Origin: Azospirillum picis
Lineage (GTDB): Bacteria; Pseudomonadota; Alphaproteobacteria; Azospirillales; Azospirillaceae
NCBI RefSeq assembly: GCF_017876115.1
Contig: NZ_JAGINO010000003.1
Span: 434,001-498,000, forward strand
Direction: 5' to 3'
DNA length: 64,000 nt
Every line of letters begins with the position of its first letter. The stretch's first letter is position 1. The notes beneath the pieces are model-generated. The model ran no database searches, was not told the origin of the DNA, and worked only from the letters and a program-made list of their open reading frames with translations. Both the position numbers and the translations under genes were made by a program. This document shows, piece by piece, positions 34,100 through 42,606 of the stretch.

Positions 34100-34957
34100 C
34101 TACGCGAAATGCGTTGCCAGCATCCTCCGCACCTCACCTACCAGTGTGGCCTCGCCGGGGCGGGGCGGGAGCAGGCTGAACTCCACCTCCGGCAATGGCG
34201 GTAGAGTCTGCGCCAATCGGAACGTCCCCACATCGTCCGGCACCGCAGACATGTTCAGGCAGGAAATGCCAAGCCCCGCTACGAGCGCGGATTGAAGCCC
34301 CGCCACACCCGAGGCGGAATGGGCGACGACATAGGGTACACCATGCGCTTCCAGAAGCTTCCGCACGAAGCGCTGCAAGGAACAGTCCTGAGGGAGCCCG
34401 AGCAACGGGAGAGGTGCCCGGGGTTCGAACTCGAACTCGTGTCCGGCTACCCAGGCCAGAGCCTCACGTCGAACCGGGATGCCTTCCGGTAGAGTGCGCC
34501 CGTCGAGAATGCGCATGGACAATCCAATGTCGAAATCGCCACCCTGCGCCTCTCGTTCGATCAGAAGGCTTTTGCGGATTGTGACGTGCAGTCGGAGCTT
34601 CGGGTAATGCACTCGCAACCGCTTCAGCATCTCCGCGATCGCGTTGGGACGGAAGTAGTCCGTGACGGCCAGGTGCAACTCTCCAGCCAGGCCCATGCCC
34701 CGCATGTCCTCAAGGGCCCGATCGCTCGCAGCCAGCATCTCCCGAGCGTGGGCGATCAGGCGCTCCCCGGCCGGCGTCGGCCTCACGCCCTTCTTGCCCC
34801 TTTGCAGCAGAACGACCCCGGCAAACTCTTCCAGCCTCTGAAGCTGCTCGCTGATCGCCGATTGCGAGCGGAACAGCCTCGGCACTGCGGCGGACAGGCT
34901 ACCCGCTTCCGCCACGGTCACAAGTGTCCGCAACTGCCCAAGATCAAACGGCTGCAT
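34100..34957 (-). CDS. LysR-family transcriptional regulator
   Basis: The 285-residue protein has an N-terminal winged HTH (residues 1-65; LRTLVTVAEAGSLSAAVPRL, then SQSAISEQLQRLE) and a LysR effector-binding domain (about 90-285; GELHLAVTDYFRPNAIAEML, DFDIGLSMRI). It is divergent from the tautomerase gene with 104 bases between, the standard layout for a LysR regulator and its target. It ends ten bases from the transposase relic. GC is lower than in flanking chromosomal genes, in keeping with import on the insertion. Confidence 0.93.
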   Translation of the reverse strand: MQPFDLGQLRTLVTVAEAGSLSAAVPRLFRSQSAISEQLQRLEEFAGVVLLQRGKKGVRPTPAGERLIAHAREMLAASDRALEDMRGMGLAGELHLAVTDYFRPNAIAEMLKRLRVHYPKLRLHVTIRKSLLIEREAQGGDFDIGLSMRILDGRTLPEGIPVRREALAWVAGHEFEFEPRAPLPLLGLPQDCSLQRFVRKLLEAHGVPYVVAHSASGVAGLQSALVAGLGISCLNMSAVPDDVGTFRLAQTLPPLPEVEFSLLPPRPGEATLVGEVRRMLATHFA

Positions 34958-35061
34958 CCTATCATCCCAATTTTCCGATAGATGCTATCGTACCTTCCGG
35001 CTTCCCCGATGCAAGCCCCGGTACCATCCTGGCGCCCGCACCAACCTTGCTGGAGGAAGCC

Positions 35062-35454
35062 ATGCCCGGGATTAATCTCACACTCTCCGGCGAGTCGGAT
35101 GCGGGACTTGCCAACCGCATCGTTCCAGAACTCACTGCCCTGACCAGCGCAGTTCTGGAAAAGCTCCCTGAACTGACCATGGTAATGGTTCGGTTTATAC
35201 CGCACGAATTGTGGTTCATCGACAGTCGCTCACTCGTGGAGCACGGCCGAAATTCGTTCCGCCTCGAAATCACGATTACGGACGAGACCTGCTCCAAGGC
35301 GCAGAAAGCCCGATATCAGCGAGAAGCCTTCGATCTTCTCTCCACTCTCATTGGCAACGTTCATCCACATTCGAACGTACATATCGTCGATTGCCGAGCC
35401 GGTGCCTACGGCTACGGGGGAGTGACGCAGGAATACAAGTATCAGCACACCTGA
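35062..35454 (+). CDS. Tautomerase-superfamily protein
   Basis: The 130-residue protein opens MPGINLTLSG, placing a proline directly after the initiator, as needed for the catalytic N-terminal proline of 4-oxalocrotonate tautomerase relatives. Its length suits a two-unit tautomerase of about 130 residues. TMVMVRFIPHELWFIDSRSL in the middle fits the beta-alpha-beta core. The ATG at 35062 has GGAGGAAG just before it; the longer frame upstream would bury the proline and is rejected. It is divergent from the LysR gene, probably its regulator, and lies within the mobile insertion. Substrate unknown. Confidence 0.8.
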   Translation: MPGINLTLSGESDAGLANRIVPELTALTSAVLEKLPELTMVMVRFIPHELWFIDSRSLVEHGRNSFRLEITITDETCSKAQKARYQREAFDLLSTLIGNVHPHSNVHIVDCRAGAYGYGGVTQEYKYQHT

Positions 35455-35514
35455 AACGTGGGCAGCGGGACGCCGACCATCGCGCCGTCTCGGCTCGGCT
35501 GCTGACGGACCCTA

Positions 35515-35577
35515 GGCTTTTGGTTTTCCGTGCGAGTCATGTTTCAAGCGGTACCGCTTGAAAGGATCACACTCTAG
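35515..35577 (-). repeat. Right terminal inverted repeat of the insertion
   Basis: Inverted counterpart of 33581-33642, including the 22 bp palindrome TTTCAAGCGGTACCGCTTGA(AA) at 35541-35562, perfect here, and ending GATCACACTCTAG. The TAG stop of the receiver-protein gene on the minus strand falls within its last bases. Confidence 0.85.
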
Positions 35578-37535
35578 GCGCCCTGGTCGCCGCCGCCCTT
35601 CTGCGCCAGGACCAGCAGCACCTTCTCCTCCAACTGGTCCGGCGTGAAGGGCTTGGCGATATAGCCGCTCACATGGTGGGCCAGCGCCCGCTTCACCGCC
35701 TCCAGGGTGGCGAGCGCCGTCACCATCAGGAAGGGCAGGTCGCCGCGGGCCTCGCGGACATGCTTCAGCAGGTCCAGGCCGTTGAGCCGCGGCATCATCC
35801 AGTCGCAGATGATCAGGTCCCAGCCGGCGGGATCGGCCTCGAAGCGCTCCAGCGCCTGCTGCCCGTCGGCTGCCGTTTCGACCGTGCCGACGCCGAGTTC
35901 CTGAAGCACCGAGGCGACGAAGGCGCGCGGCCCCTCCTCGTCATCGACGACCAGCACCCTCTGGGCGGCGAGGTCGATGAAGGGAACGCCGACCTGGCCC
36001 AGCGACTGGCGCAGCCACTTGGTCCGCACCGCCCGCTCGTTCGGGCTCGGTGCGTTCAGCACGACATGGCGCACGAAGCGGGGACGATGGCAATGGCGGT
36101 ACAGCACGCGCGCGACGGCCAGCCTGCTCTTGCCGGCGCAGAAGGCACCCTCGCCCGCCAGGCGGACGATGTCGAGGACGGCGTTGGCCGGCACGTCGTC
36201 CTTGGCCTGGATCAGCGGCGTCAGCACCCTCTGGGTGCGCAGGAAGGCGTTCTGGATATCGTCGACCTGTCCGGCCAGGGATTCACGCTCATCTTCGGGA
36301 AAGCCGCTCGCCAGCACCAGCCGCTGAACGTCGGCCAGCCCCTTCAGCTTCTCGTTCCGGTCCTTCCAGCAGTCGAGCAGGCGGCCGGCGAAATCACGGC
36401 CTCCGAAAAAGCTCTTCAGGTAGTCGGCGACCGCCTTCGCCGCCGTCGGCGACAGCGGCATCTTCTGCAGGATGAAGAGGATGCGCAGCTTCTGTGCGAA
36501 ATCGCGCCCGCGGGTGATCTCCGGAACGGTGTCCTCGTTGACCAGCAGTGCGGTGCGGCGCTGCAACGCCGCTTCCGTCCGGGCGCCGCCGACATAGCCG
36601 CCGTCACGCTCCCTCAGCCGTCCCGACAGGTCGCTCAGCGCCATGATCTCGCGCTGGACCGCCTCGATCCCGAACATGTCGCCGGCGCTGGCGATGGTGA
36701 AGCAGGCAGGTTTCGCCATCTCCCGGCGGAAGGCCGCGGCCAGCGCCTCCCGCAGTCCCGGCATCGGGATGCGGCGCATCAGCATGTCCAGCCGCTGGAA
36801 GACCGGCGGCGCCTCCTCCGGCATCGGACGGTCGGCGGCGATCAGCGTCACGATCAGGTCGATCAGCAGGGTGAAGGGGGCGTCGCGCGCGCAGGACGCA
36901 GTGCCGGCATCGCTGGTCATGATCTCGCCCAGCAGGCGCTCCAGGGGGGCCAGCGCGTCGGGATGCTCCGTCGTCTCGGCCAGCGCCAGCAGCGCGTCCG
37001 CCTTGTCGGCGAAGCTGCGGCCGGCCACGATGTGCTGGGTGACGGCGGCATCCAGCAGGAAGCGGCCGACAAAGCCGCCTTGCGACAGCAGCTCCGCCGC
37101 GACGCCGGGATACCCGTCGGCCAGGAACTCCGGCGGCGGATTCTCCTTCAGCCGCTCGCGGGTCAGGCGCGCGGTCTCGTTCACCAGCGGCGTCAGCGCA
37201 CCCTTGCGCTCCATCACGCGCTCGGCCTGCGTCAGGATGGCGACGAAGGTGGCCGTGTTGGACAGCGAGGTCTGGTGGCGCGGGTGGTGCAGCAGCTCGG
37301 TCGCCGTCAGCGCGTTCTCGTCGAGGAAGCGGCGGCAGAAGCGCCCGACCCCGTCCCGTCCGGCCGGTGCATAGAGGTCGGCGGGCTCCCTGCAGACGGG
37401 CACCGCCGGGCCGTCCGCCTCATCCGGCGCGGCGGATTGCGGCGCTGTGGATTGCGGCGCTGCGGAGTGTGGCGCATCCGCCCCCCGGTTCGCCGCCCCC
37501 CGGTTCGGGTCCTCGTGCCGGCTGTCCTCCATCAC
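35574..37535 (-). CDS. Large unknown domain fused to a C-terminal receiver domain
   Basis: Residues 525-650 of this 653-residue protein form a response-regulator receiver: VLVVDDEEGPRAFVASVL, phosphoacceptor Asp in LIICDWMMPRLNG near 577, and lysine in SGYIAKPFTPDQLEEKV. The first 500 residues are mostly helical and not recognised; residues 10-50 are low-complexity Ala/Pro. The gene starts five to eight bases after the hybrid kinase stop (GTG 37535 or ATG 37532), so kinase and receiver are translationally coupled and probably partners. No DNA-binding domain is seen, so output is likely protein-protein. Its stop falls in the CTAG at the edge of the insertion. Confidence 0.75.
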   Translation of the reverse strand: MMEDSRHEDPNRGAANRGADAPHSAAPQSTAPQSAAPDEADGPAVPVCREPADLYAPAGRDGVGRFCRRFLDENALTATELLHHPRHQTSLSNTATFVAILTQAERVMERKGALTPLVNETARLTRERLKENPPPEFLADGYPGVAAELLSQGGFVGRFLLDAAVTQHIVAGRSFADKADALLALAETTEHPDALAPLERLLGEIMTSDAGTASCARDAPFTLLIDLIVTLIAADRPMPEEAPPVFQRLDMLMRRIPMPGLREALAAAFRREMAKPACFTIASAGDMFGIEAVQREIMALSDLSGRLRERDGGYVGGARTEAALQRRTALLVNEDTVPEITRGRDFAQKLRILFILQKMPLSPTAAKAVADYLKSFFGGRDFAGRLLDCWKDRNEKLKGLADVQRLVLASGFPEDERESLAGQVDDIQNAFLRTQRVLTPLIQAKDDVPANAVLDIVRLAGEGAFCAGKSRLAVARVLYRHCHRPRFVRHVVLNAPSPNERAVRTKWLRQSLGQVGVPFIDLAAQRVLVVDDEEGPRAFVASVLQELGVGTVETAADGQQALERFEADPAGWDLIICDWMMPRLNGLDLLKHVREARGDLPFLMVTALATLEAVKRALAHHVSGYIAKPFTPDQLEEKVLLVLAQKGGGDQGA

Positions 37536-37539
37536 GTCG

Positions 37540-40143
37540 TCACTCGGCCAGCAGGTCGCGCAACGCCTGGAGCAGCCGCTCCGGCGCCACCGGCTTCATC
37601 ACGATCTGCCGGCCGGCCGGCCCGGTCAGCCCGGACGCCGTCTCCCGCGAGGCGTAACCGGTCAGGAAGAGGATGCGCAGCATCGGGTTGCGTTCCTCCA
37701 GCGCCCGGGCGAGGTCGGGGCCGTTCATCCGCGGCATCGACACGTCGCTGACCACCGCATCGAACAGGCCGCCGGCCTCGTCGAACCGCTCCAGCGCCTC
37801 CAGGCCGTCGGCGGCCTCGGTGACGGTGCAGCCGGCCTCCTCCAGGGTCAGGCGCAGGTAACGGCGCACGGAATCCTCGTCCTCGACCAGCAGGATGGCC
37901 GCCCCCTCTCCTTCGTCGACGACCAGCGGGTCGAAGCCGACCGGCGCCGCGGGCGGCTCGACGGCCGGCAGGTAGAGGGCGAAGGTCGCACCCCGCTCCC
38001 CCTCGCCCTCCAGTTCGATCGCACCACCGGACTGCTGCGCCGTGCCGTAGACCATCCACAGCCCGAGCCCGGTGCCCTTGCCGGGCTCCTTGGTGGTGAA
38101 GAACGGCTCCCAGATACGGTCGCGGATCGCCGCCGGCACGCCCGTTCCCTCGTCCGACACGCGGATCACCACGTAGCGGCCCGGCTTGAGGCCGCGATGG
38201 CGGGCGAAGAACGCGGCGTCCGGCACCTCGACGGCCAGGGCGATGGTCAGGCTTCCGCCGTCGGGCATGGCGTCGCGGGCGTTCAGCGCCAGGTTCAGCA
38301 GCGCCTGGTTCAGGGTGACCGGATTGACCAGCGCATGCGCCGCCCCGCAGGTCGCCTCGTCGGAAGCGTCGATCACCACGTCGATGCCGGCGCTGAGCAG
38401 CGGCTTCAGGAAAACGCGCAGGTCCCGCACCAGCGGCGCCACCGCCACCACCTCGCGCTCCTCGGCCACCCGCCGGTGGGAGAAGTCGAGCAGTTGCCCG
38501 GTCAGCGCGGCTGCCCGCTCGGACGCCTTGGCGATCTCCTGCACGCAGGTCAGCACGCGGTCCGCATCGGCGGGATTGCGCTCCGCCAGACGGGCGAAGC
38601 CGCCGATGGCCGTCAGCATGTTGTTGAACTCATGCGCGATGCCGCCGGCCATGCGGCCGACCGCCTCCATCTTCTGGGCGCGCTGCAGTTCCCCCTCCAC
38701 CCGGCGGCGGTCGGTGACGTCGTTCAGCACCAGCAGCACCGCGGGTTCGCCGTGGAACATGGCGGGCGTGGCGCCGACCTCGAGCTGGCGGCGCTCGCCG
38801 GACGGGCGGAGCGCCGCGCACTCCAGCCGCGACACCCCGCGATCCGCCACCCCGGCCAGCATCGCTTCCAGCGCCGCCCCGTCGTCGAGGAAACCCGCAA
38901 GGGCCGCTCCCTCCAGGCCCGCTCCCTCCCCTCCCTCCTGTCCGACGCCGAGGATCATCGCGGCGGCGCTGTTGGCGAAGCGGATGGCGGCACGGTCCCA
39001 GATGACGATGCCGTAGGGTGCGAGCTCCACCAGTTGGCGATAGCGCCGCTCGCTCTCCTGCAGCGCGGTGACGGTCCGTTCCAGCCGGGCCGTCTGGCCG
39101 GCCAGCTCCTCCTCCCGCCGTTTCAGTTCGGTGATGTCCATCAGCAGCTTCACCACGCCGCCGGCACCCGTGGCGTGTTCGCTGATGCGGTACCAGCGGC
39201 CGTCGGACAGCCGGCCGTCGACCGGCGTGGAATGCTGGAGATGGCGGGTCAGCCGCTGTTCGACCCAGGCGCCGATGTCGCCTTCGCCCCCGTAGCCGCC
39301 ACGCTCGGCCGCAGCCCGCAGGATGTCGGCGAAGCTGCGGCCCGGCGTCAACTGGTCGGCGATGGTGGGATAGGCCTGCCGGTAGCGCTCGTTGCACATC
39401 AGCAGGCGGCCGTCGGCGCTGAACAGCACGAACCCTTCGGAGATGCTGTCGATGGCGTCGTGCACCACCGCCTGCATGAAACGCGCCTCGACCAGCGCCT
39501 GCGTCTCGGCGGTGGCATCGACGCCGCACCCCCGGTAGCCGCGGAACGCCCCGTCGTCGCCGAACACCGGAACGGCGCTCACCCTGAAGACGAGACTGCG
39601 ACCGTCCCGCCCCGTGAAGCCGACCTCCAGGTCGCGGAAGGGGCGCCCGGCCTCGATGTCCCGGCGGTACTCGCCCCAGTTCGCCTCCGCCCCGGCCAGC
39701 GCGCCGAGGGCGAGCAGCGAATCGCCGAACACACTGCGCGGATCGCCGCCGAGGATGTCGCCCAGCCGCTTCGAAACATAGAGGTACCGGTGATCGGAAT
39801 CGGTTTCCCAGAACCAGTCCGACGAGGCGGCGATGAAGTCGCGGCTGCGGGCCTGCAGGGCGGCAAGCCCGTCCTCCGCCCGGCGCAGCTCGTCGCGGGA
39901 AGAGGCGAGCGACGCGGCGGCTCGGCGGTCCCGCCATGCGCTCCACAGCGCGAGCCCGCCCACCGCGGCCAGGGTCCCGGTGACGATCCCTCCCGTCAGG
40001 CCGGCGGCCGCCATGACCACGGCCGAGCCGATCCCCACCGCCCCCCCGACCAGGCCCGGAAGGCCGGCAGGAAGCGTCGGCCGGCGGACGGGCGCGGATG
40101 GTCCGGCAACAGCGGCGGTCTCATCGGCGTTCGAAACGTCCAC
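37540..40143 (-). CDS. Hybrid sensor histidine kinase with PAS domains and receiver
   Basis: The 867-residue protein has a short N-terminus, two close membrane helices (about 35-80; [20 protein letters not shown]), then three PAS-type segments ([60 protein letters not shown]). The H-box is [16 protein letters not shown] near residue 506, and the ATPase domain has [18 protein letters not shown], GTGVP and GKGTGLGL elements. The end is a receiver with [15 protein letters not shown] and [15 protein letters not shown] at 40143 was chosen because GGAGG lies upstream; the frame extends 66 codons further without features. Ligand unknown. Confidence 0.9.
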   Translation of the reverse strand: MDVSNADETAAVAGPSAPVRRPTLPAGLPGLVGGAVGIGSAVVMAAAGLTGGIVTGTLAAVGGLALWSAWRDRRAAASLASSRDELRRAEDGLAALQARSRDFIAASSDWFWETDSDHRYLYVSKRLGDILGGDPRSVFGDSLLALGALAGAEANWGEYRRDIEAGRPFRDLEVGFTGRDGRSLVFRVSAVPVFGDDGAFRGYRGCGVDATAETQALVEARFMQAVVHDAIDSISEGFVLFSADGRLLMCNERYRQAYPTIADQLTPGRSFADILRAAAERGGYGGEGDIGAWVEQRLTRHLQHSTPVDGRLSDGRWYRISEHATGAGGVVKLLMDITELKRREEELAGQTARLERTVTALQESERRYRQLVELAPYGIVIWDRAAIRFANSAAAMILGVGQEGGEGAGLEGAALAGFLDDGAALEAMLAGVADRGVSRLECAALRPSGERRQLEVGATPAMFHGEPAVLLVLNDVTDRRRVEGELQRAQKMEAVGRMAGGIAHEFNNMLTAIGGFARLAERNPADADRVLTCVQEIAKASERAAALTGQLLDFSHRRVAEEREVVAVAPLVRDLRVFLKPLLSAGIDVVIDASDEATCGAAHALVNPVTLNQALLNLALNARDAMPDGGSLTIALAVEVPDAAFFARHRGLKPGRYVVIRVSDEGTGVPAAIRDRIWEPFFTTKEPGKGTGLGLWMVYGTAQQSGGAIELEGEGERGATFALYLPAVEPPAAPVGFDPLVVDEGEGAAILLVEDEDSVRRYLRLTLEEAGCTVTEAADGLEALERFDEAGGLFDAVVSDVSMPRMNGPDLARALEERNPMLRILFLTGYASRETASGLTGPAGRQIVMKPVAPERLLQALRDLLAE

Positions 40144-40537
40144 GGGGCCTCCGTCCGGTCGGAAGGTCGGCGGTCCGCAAAGGGATCGCCCGACGTCATT
40201 CGTGATAAATGCCCATGAGTTAACGACAAGTTTCGACACAAAGAATTCGTGATCGCTTCCGGTCCCGGCGACGTCCGGCTTATAGAAAGAGTAGCGCGAA
40301 ATCGGGAACCGGGATCGATTCGCCTCCCGCCGGCGACACATCCTTTCACATCAGACGCAAGGATAAGTGGCGATGAAAAGCACGTCACGCCCTCGTTCTG
40401 CTTGCGACCGGATTTCCACACCTTCGTACGATGCGACAAAACCCCGCAGCATTGTTTTCCGGCAAAGACGGTGGAGCGGAAGATCCGCCGGATTCCCCGG
40501 TTCGTATGGAGGACCGGACCAAGGGGAGACTGCCGGA
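40144..40537. other. Gap upstream of the hybrid kinase
   Basis: This 394-base stretch is lower in GC than its surroundings and holds no convincing gene. On the minus strand TTGTCG (complement of 40224-40229) and TATCAC (complement of 40202-40207) are 16 bases apart and could be the kinase promoter; the match is weak. Confidence 0.4.
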
Positions 40538-40864
40538 ATGTCCGGGGCGACCATCTTCACATGGCGTGACATGCCGCCGGACACCGGGCCGTTGTCGAAC
40601 GGCGCCTGACCGGCGGCACGGGAGCCTCGCTGAAACAGCCTGTGGTCAGGGCGGGGACGACCGCCACACGCCACAGCCATCCCTTCGAGCAGTTCGTCAT
40701 CGTCGCCGAAGGTGCCGCGCGGCTGGAGTGCGCGGGCGGCCCGGTCGAGCTGCGGCCGGGAATGGTTCGACCCGGGTGCCTGGCACAGCGCCGAGTTCAT
40801 CGAGGATACGGTGCTGATCGAGGTGAATGTCGCTCCCGCACCCCCATCCGCGTCACGCGGGTAG
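40538..40864 (+). pseudogene. Cupin-domain protein, two frameshifts
   Basis: Three consecutive frames together spell one small cupin protein. The first begins MSGATIFTWRDMPPDTGP at the ATG at 40538, with AAGGGGAGA upstream. Near 40590 it shifts to a frame reading ERRLTGGTGASLK, RHSHPFEQFVIVAEGAARLE and GGPVELRPG. Near 40762 it returns to the first frame for WFDPGAWHSAEFIEDTVLIE and stops at 40864. The HSH...E metal-site pattern and the WFDPGAWH ending are typical of single-domain cupins. The two shifts cancel, so sequencing error is possible, but as read the protein is truncated after 23 residues. Confidence 0.7.
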
Positions 40865-40935
40865 GGAGGGTCGGGGGCGGCGGTCGCCCGGACCGTGGCG
40901 GGCGCCACCGCGTCCCGACCCTGCCTGCCGGCTTG

Positions 40936-41442
40936 TCAGACGCCGATGTCGATGTCGATCTCGCCGTCGTCCTCCGGGGCGCGGCCGAGCAGCAGGTCGG
41001 CGGCGTCGAGCGTCAGCGCCTCGACCTCCTCGTTGCGATCCTCGTCGGGCAGGCGCAGGGCATGCATGACCTGGGTCGCCAGATGGATCAGCATCGCGCG
41101 CACGCAGTCGTCCTCGGGATAGTCGAGGGCGACGACATCCTTCAGGAAGGCGCCGAGCTGGTCCGGCGCGTTCCAGGGATGGGCGATGACGGTGTCGAAG
41201 CCGCTGGTGCCGAGGAACACCGCGTTCAGCGCGGTCGCCTGCCGGTTGATGCCGTCCACCGCCTCGTCCTGGTCGAGCCGGCCATGCAGCACTTCGGTGA
41301 AGGCCGCCAGCGCCTGGTCGATGAAGCCGCGGACCAGCAGGCGAACGACGCCCTCGTCGGACAGGTCGTTGCGCGCCCGGGTCAGCTCCGGCAGCGGTTG
41401 CAGCAGCGCCGCGATGATCGGCTTTGCGGATTGCGATTCCAT
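40936..41442 (-). CDS. Hypothetical helical protein
   Basis: The 168-residue protein is not recognised. It appears all-helical (MESQSAKPIIAALLQPLPEL, then LVRGFIDQALAAFTEVLHGR) and ends in an acidic tail DDGEIDIDIGV. No signal peptide, membrane helix or metal motif is visible. The ATG at 41442 has GAGGAG upstream; the open frame extends 35 codons further without a ribosome site. It lies downstream of ndk, separated by a strong two-way terminator, and so probably has its own promoter. Confidence 0.7.
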   Translation of the reverse strand: MESQSAKPIIAALLQPLPELTRARNDLSDEGVVRLLVRGFIDQALAAFTEVLHGRLDQDEAVDGINRQATALNAVFLGTSGFDTVIAHPWNAPDQLGAFLKDVVALDYPEDDCVRAMLIHLATQVMHALRLPDEDRNEEVEALTLDAADLLLGRAPEDDGEIDIDIGV

Positions 41443-41550
41443 CGCGGGAACTCCTCGCGGTGATCGGCTCCGGCGGGTCGGACGGGGACGCCGGAGCAAA
41501 TGGTTTGAAAGGCTTATGCGATCCGATAGTGCCAGAGCCGGATGCAAAAC

Positions 41551-41590
41551 GCAAAAAGGGCCGCTCCGGTGGGGGAGCGGCCCTTTTTGC
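41551..41590. terminator. Bidirectional intrinsic terminator after ndk
   Basis: GCAAAAAGGGCCGCTCC and GGAGCGGCCCTTTTTGC are perfect complements (17 bp) around a GGTGGG loop, with T-runs on both strands. It ends ndk transcription, 34 bases past the ndk stop. Confidence 0.93.
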
Positions 41591-41623
41591 GGGGTGCGCG
41601 GGCGCGAACGCCCGCGCCGCGCC

Positions 41624-42046
41624 TCAGCCCACCAGCTCGATGCCGGCGAAGAAGAAGGCGATCTCCTGGGCGGCGGTCTCCGGAGCGTCGGAGCCGTGCA
41701 CCGAGTTGGCCTCGATCGACTCGGCGAACTCCTTGCGGATGGTGCCCTCGGCGGCGTTGGCCGGATTGGTGGCGCCCATGATCTCGCGGTTGCGGGCGAT
41801 GGCGTTCTCGCCTTCCAGGACCTGCAGGACCACCGGGCCGGAGATCATGAAGGACACCAGGTCGTTGAAGAAGGGGCGCTCGCGGTGCACGCCGTAGAAC
41901 TGCTCGGCCTGGGCCTTCGAAAGCTGGACGCGCTTCTGCGCGACGATGCGCAGGCCGCCGTCCTCGAACTTGGCGTTGATCTTGCCGGTCAGGTTGCGGC
42001 GGGTGGCATCGGGCTTGATGATCGAGAGGGTCCGTTCGACGGCCAT
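41624..42046 (-). CDS. ndk: Nucleoside diphosphate kinase
   Basis: The 140-residue enzyme transfers phosphate from ATP to nucleoside diphosphates through a phospho-histidine. [20 protein letters not shown] is the standard start, and the active-site histidine lies in [12 protein letters not shown] near residue 117. Binding residues in [12 protein letters not shown] are intact. Length is normal for the family. CAGGAG lies upstream of the ATG at 42046, and a near-consensus promoter and a strong terminator frame it as a single-gene unit. Confidence 0.98.
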   Translation of the reverse strand: MAVERTLSIIKPDATRRNLTGKINAKFEDGGLRIVAQKRVQLSKAQAEQFYGVHRERPFFNDLVSFMISGPVVLQVLEGENAIARNREIMGATNPANAAEGTIRKEFAESIEANSVHGSDAPETAAQEIAFFFAGIELVG

Positions 42047-42129
42047 CGTGGTGACTCCTGCAAAGGGGCTTTTCGCCGATTAAAAGCGTGCAGGCGCCAC
42101 CGGAAGGACCGGGGCGCCGGATGGGGCGC

Positions 42130-42158
42130 TTTATAGAGACGCTTTCACGGCCCGGCAA
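42130..42158 (-). promoter_or_regulatory. Sigma-70 type promoter of ndk
   Basis: On the minus strand TTGCCG and TATAAA are separated by exactly 17 bases, about 85 bases upstream of the ndk start. It is the clearest housekeeping promoter in the window. Confidence 0.7.
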
Positions 42159-42606
42159 GCCGTTCCTTGCCCGCCCGCCCGGCTGGCCGCGCCGAAGCCG
42201 GCCCGGCGGGTTGCGGCGGATTTTCCCGCTGGTGCTGACCGGCTCCGGGCATCGGTGATAGAATCAGGCGATGCGGAGAACGACCGAGGCCGAACGTCCC
42301 CGACCCATTCAGCGGAGCGCCCGGCATGCGCGGGGCCGCGCCTTGGAACGGTGGAACAGGCCGCGGAAACTGTTCCATACTGTTTCAAATGTTCAATCCG
42401 CGGCGGCCGGGCGCCCCGAAATCCGGCCTCCCGCCCGTTCCGATGACCTGCCGATGGAGCGGGCGCTCACGGCCGCGGCCGGCCTTCTCCGCCCCGGCAC
42501 GGGCGCCGCGGGCCGGCGCACCTCCGGTTCGGCACGGGACAAAGCCGTGCCATCGGCCGGCCGCCGCTTCAAATCCGCGGATCCCCATGCTACATCCTCG
42601 ACCGCT
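42159..42606. other. Gap between ndk promoter and ABC-F gene
   Basis: About 450 bases with an open frame running into the ABC-F gene but without protein character until the ATG at 42607. The middle (42360-42395) is lower in GC and may hold the ABC-F promoter; no clear box pair was found. Confidence 0.4.

Larger units (their letters stand above)
33584..35574. mobile_element. IS630-type element derivative carrying a LysR-tautomerase pair
   Basis: Both ends show C-TA-[GAGTGTGATC ... GATCACACTC]-TA-G. That is inverted ends flanked by a TA duplication inside CTAG, a target reported for IS630-family elements. The inverted repeats are about 62 bp and about 90% identical. Inside are an internally deleted IS630-type transposase and two intact genes of visibly lower GC than the flanks. 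The CTAG of the empty site would have been the shared stop of two convergent genes (RcnB-like and receiver protein), and both stops are restored. The transposase is dead, so the unit can move only with outside help. Confidence 0.75.

Noticed and set aside
42271..42606. N-terminal extension of the ABC-F protein
   Set aside because: The 112 extra codons show no structure, and the ABC domain starts directly at the ATG at 42607.
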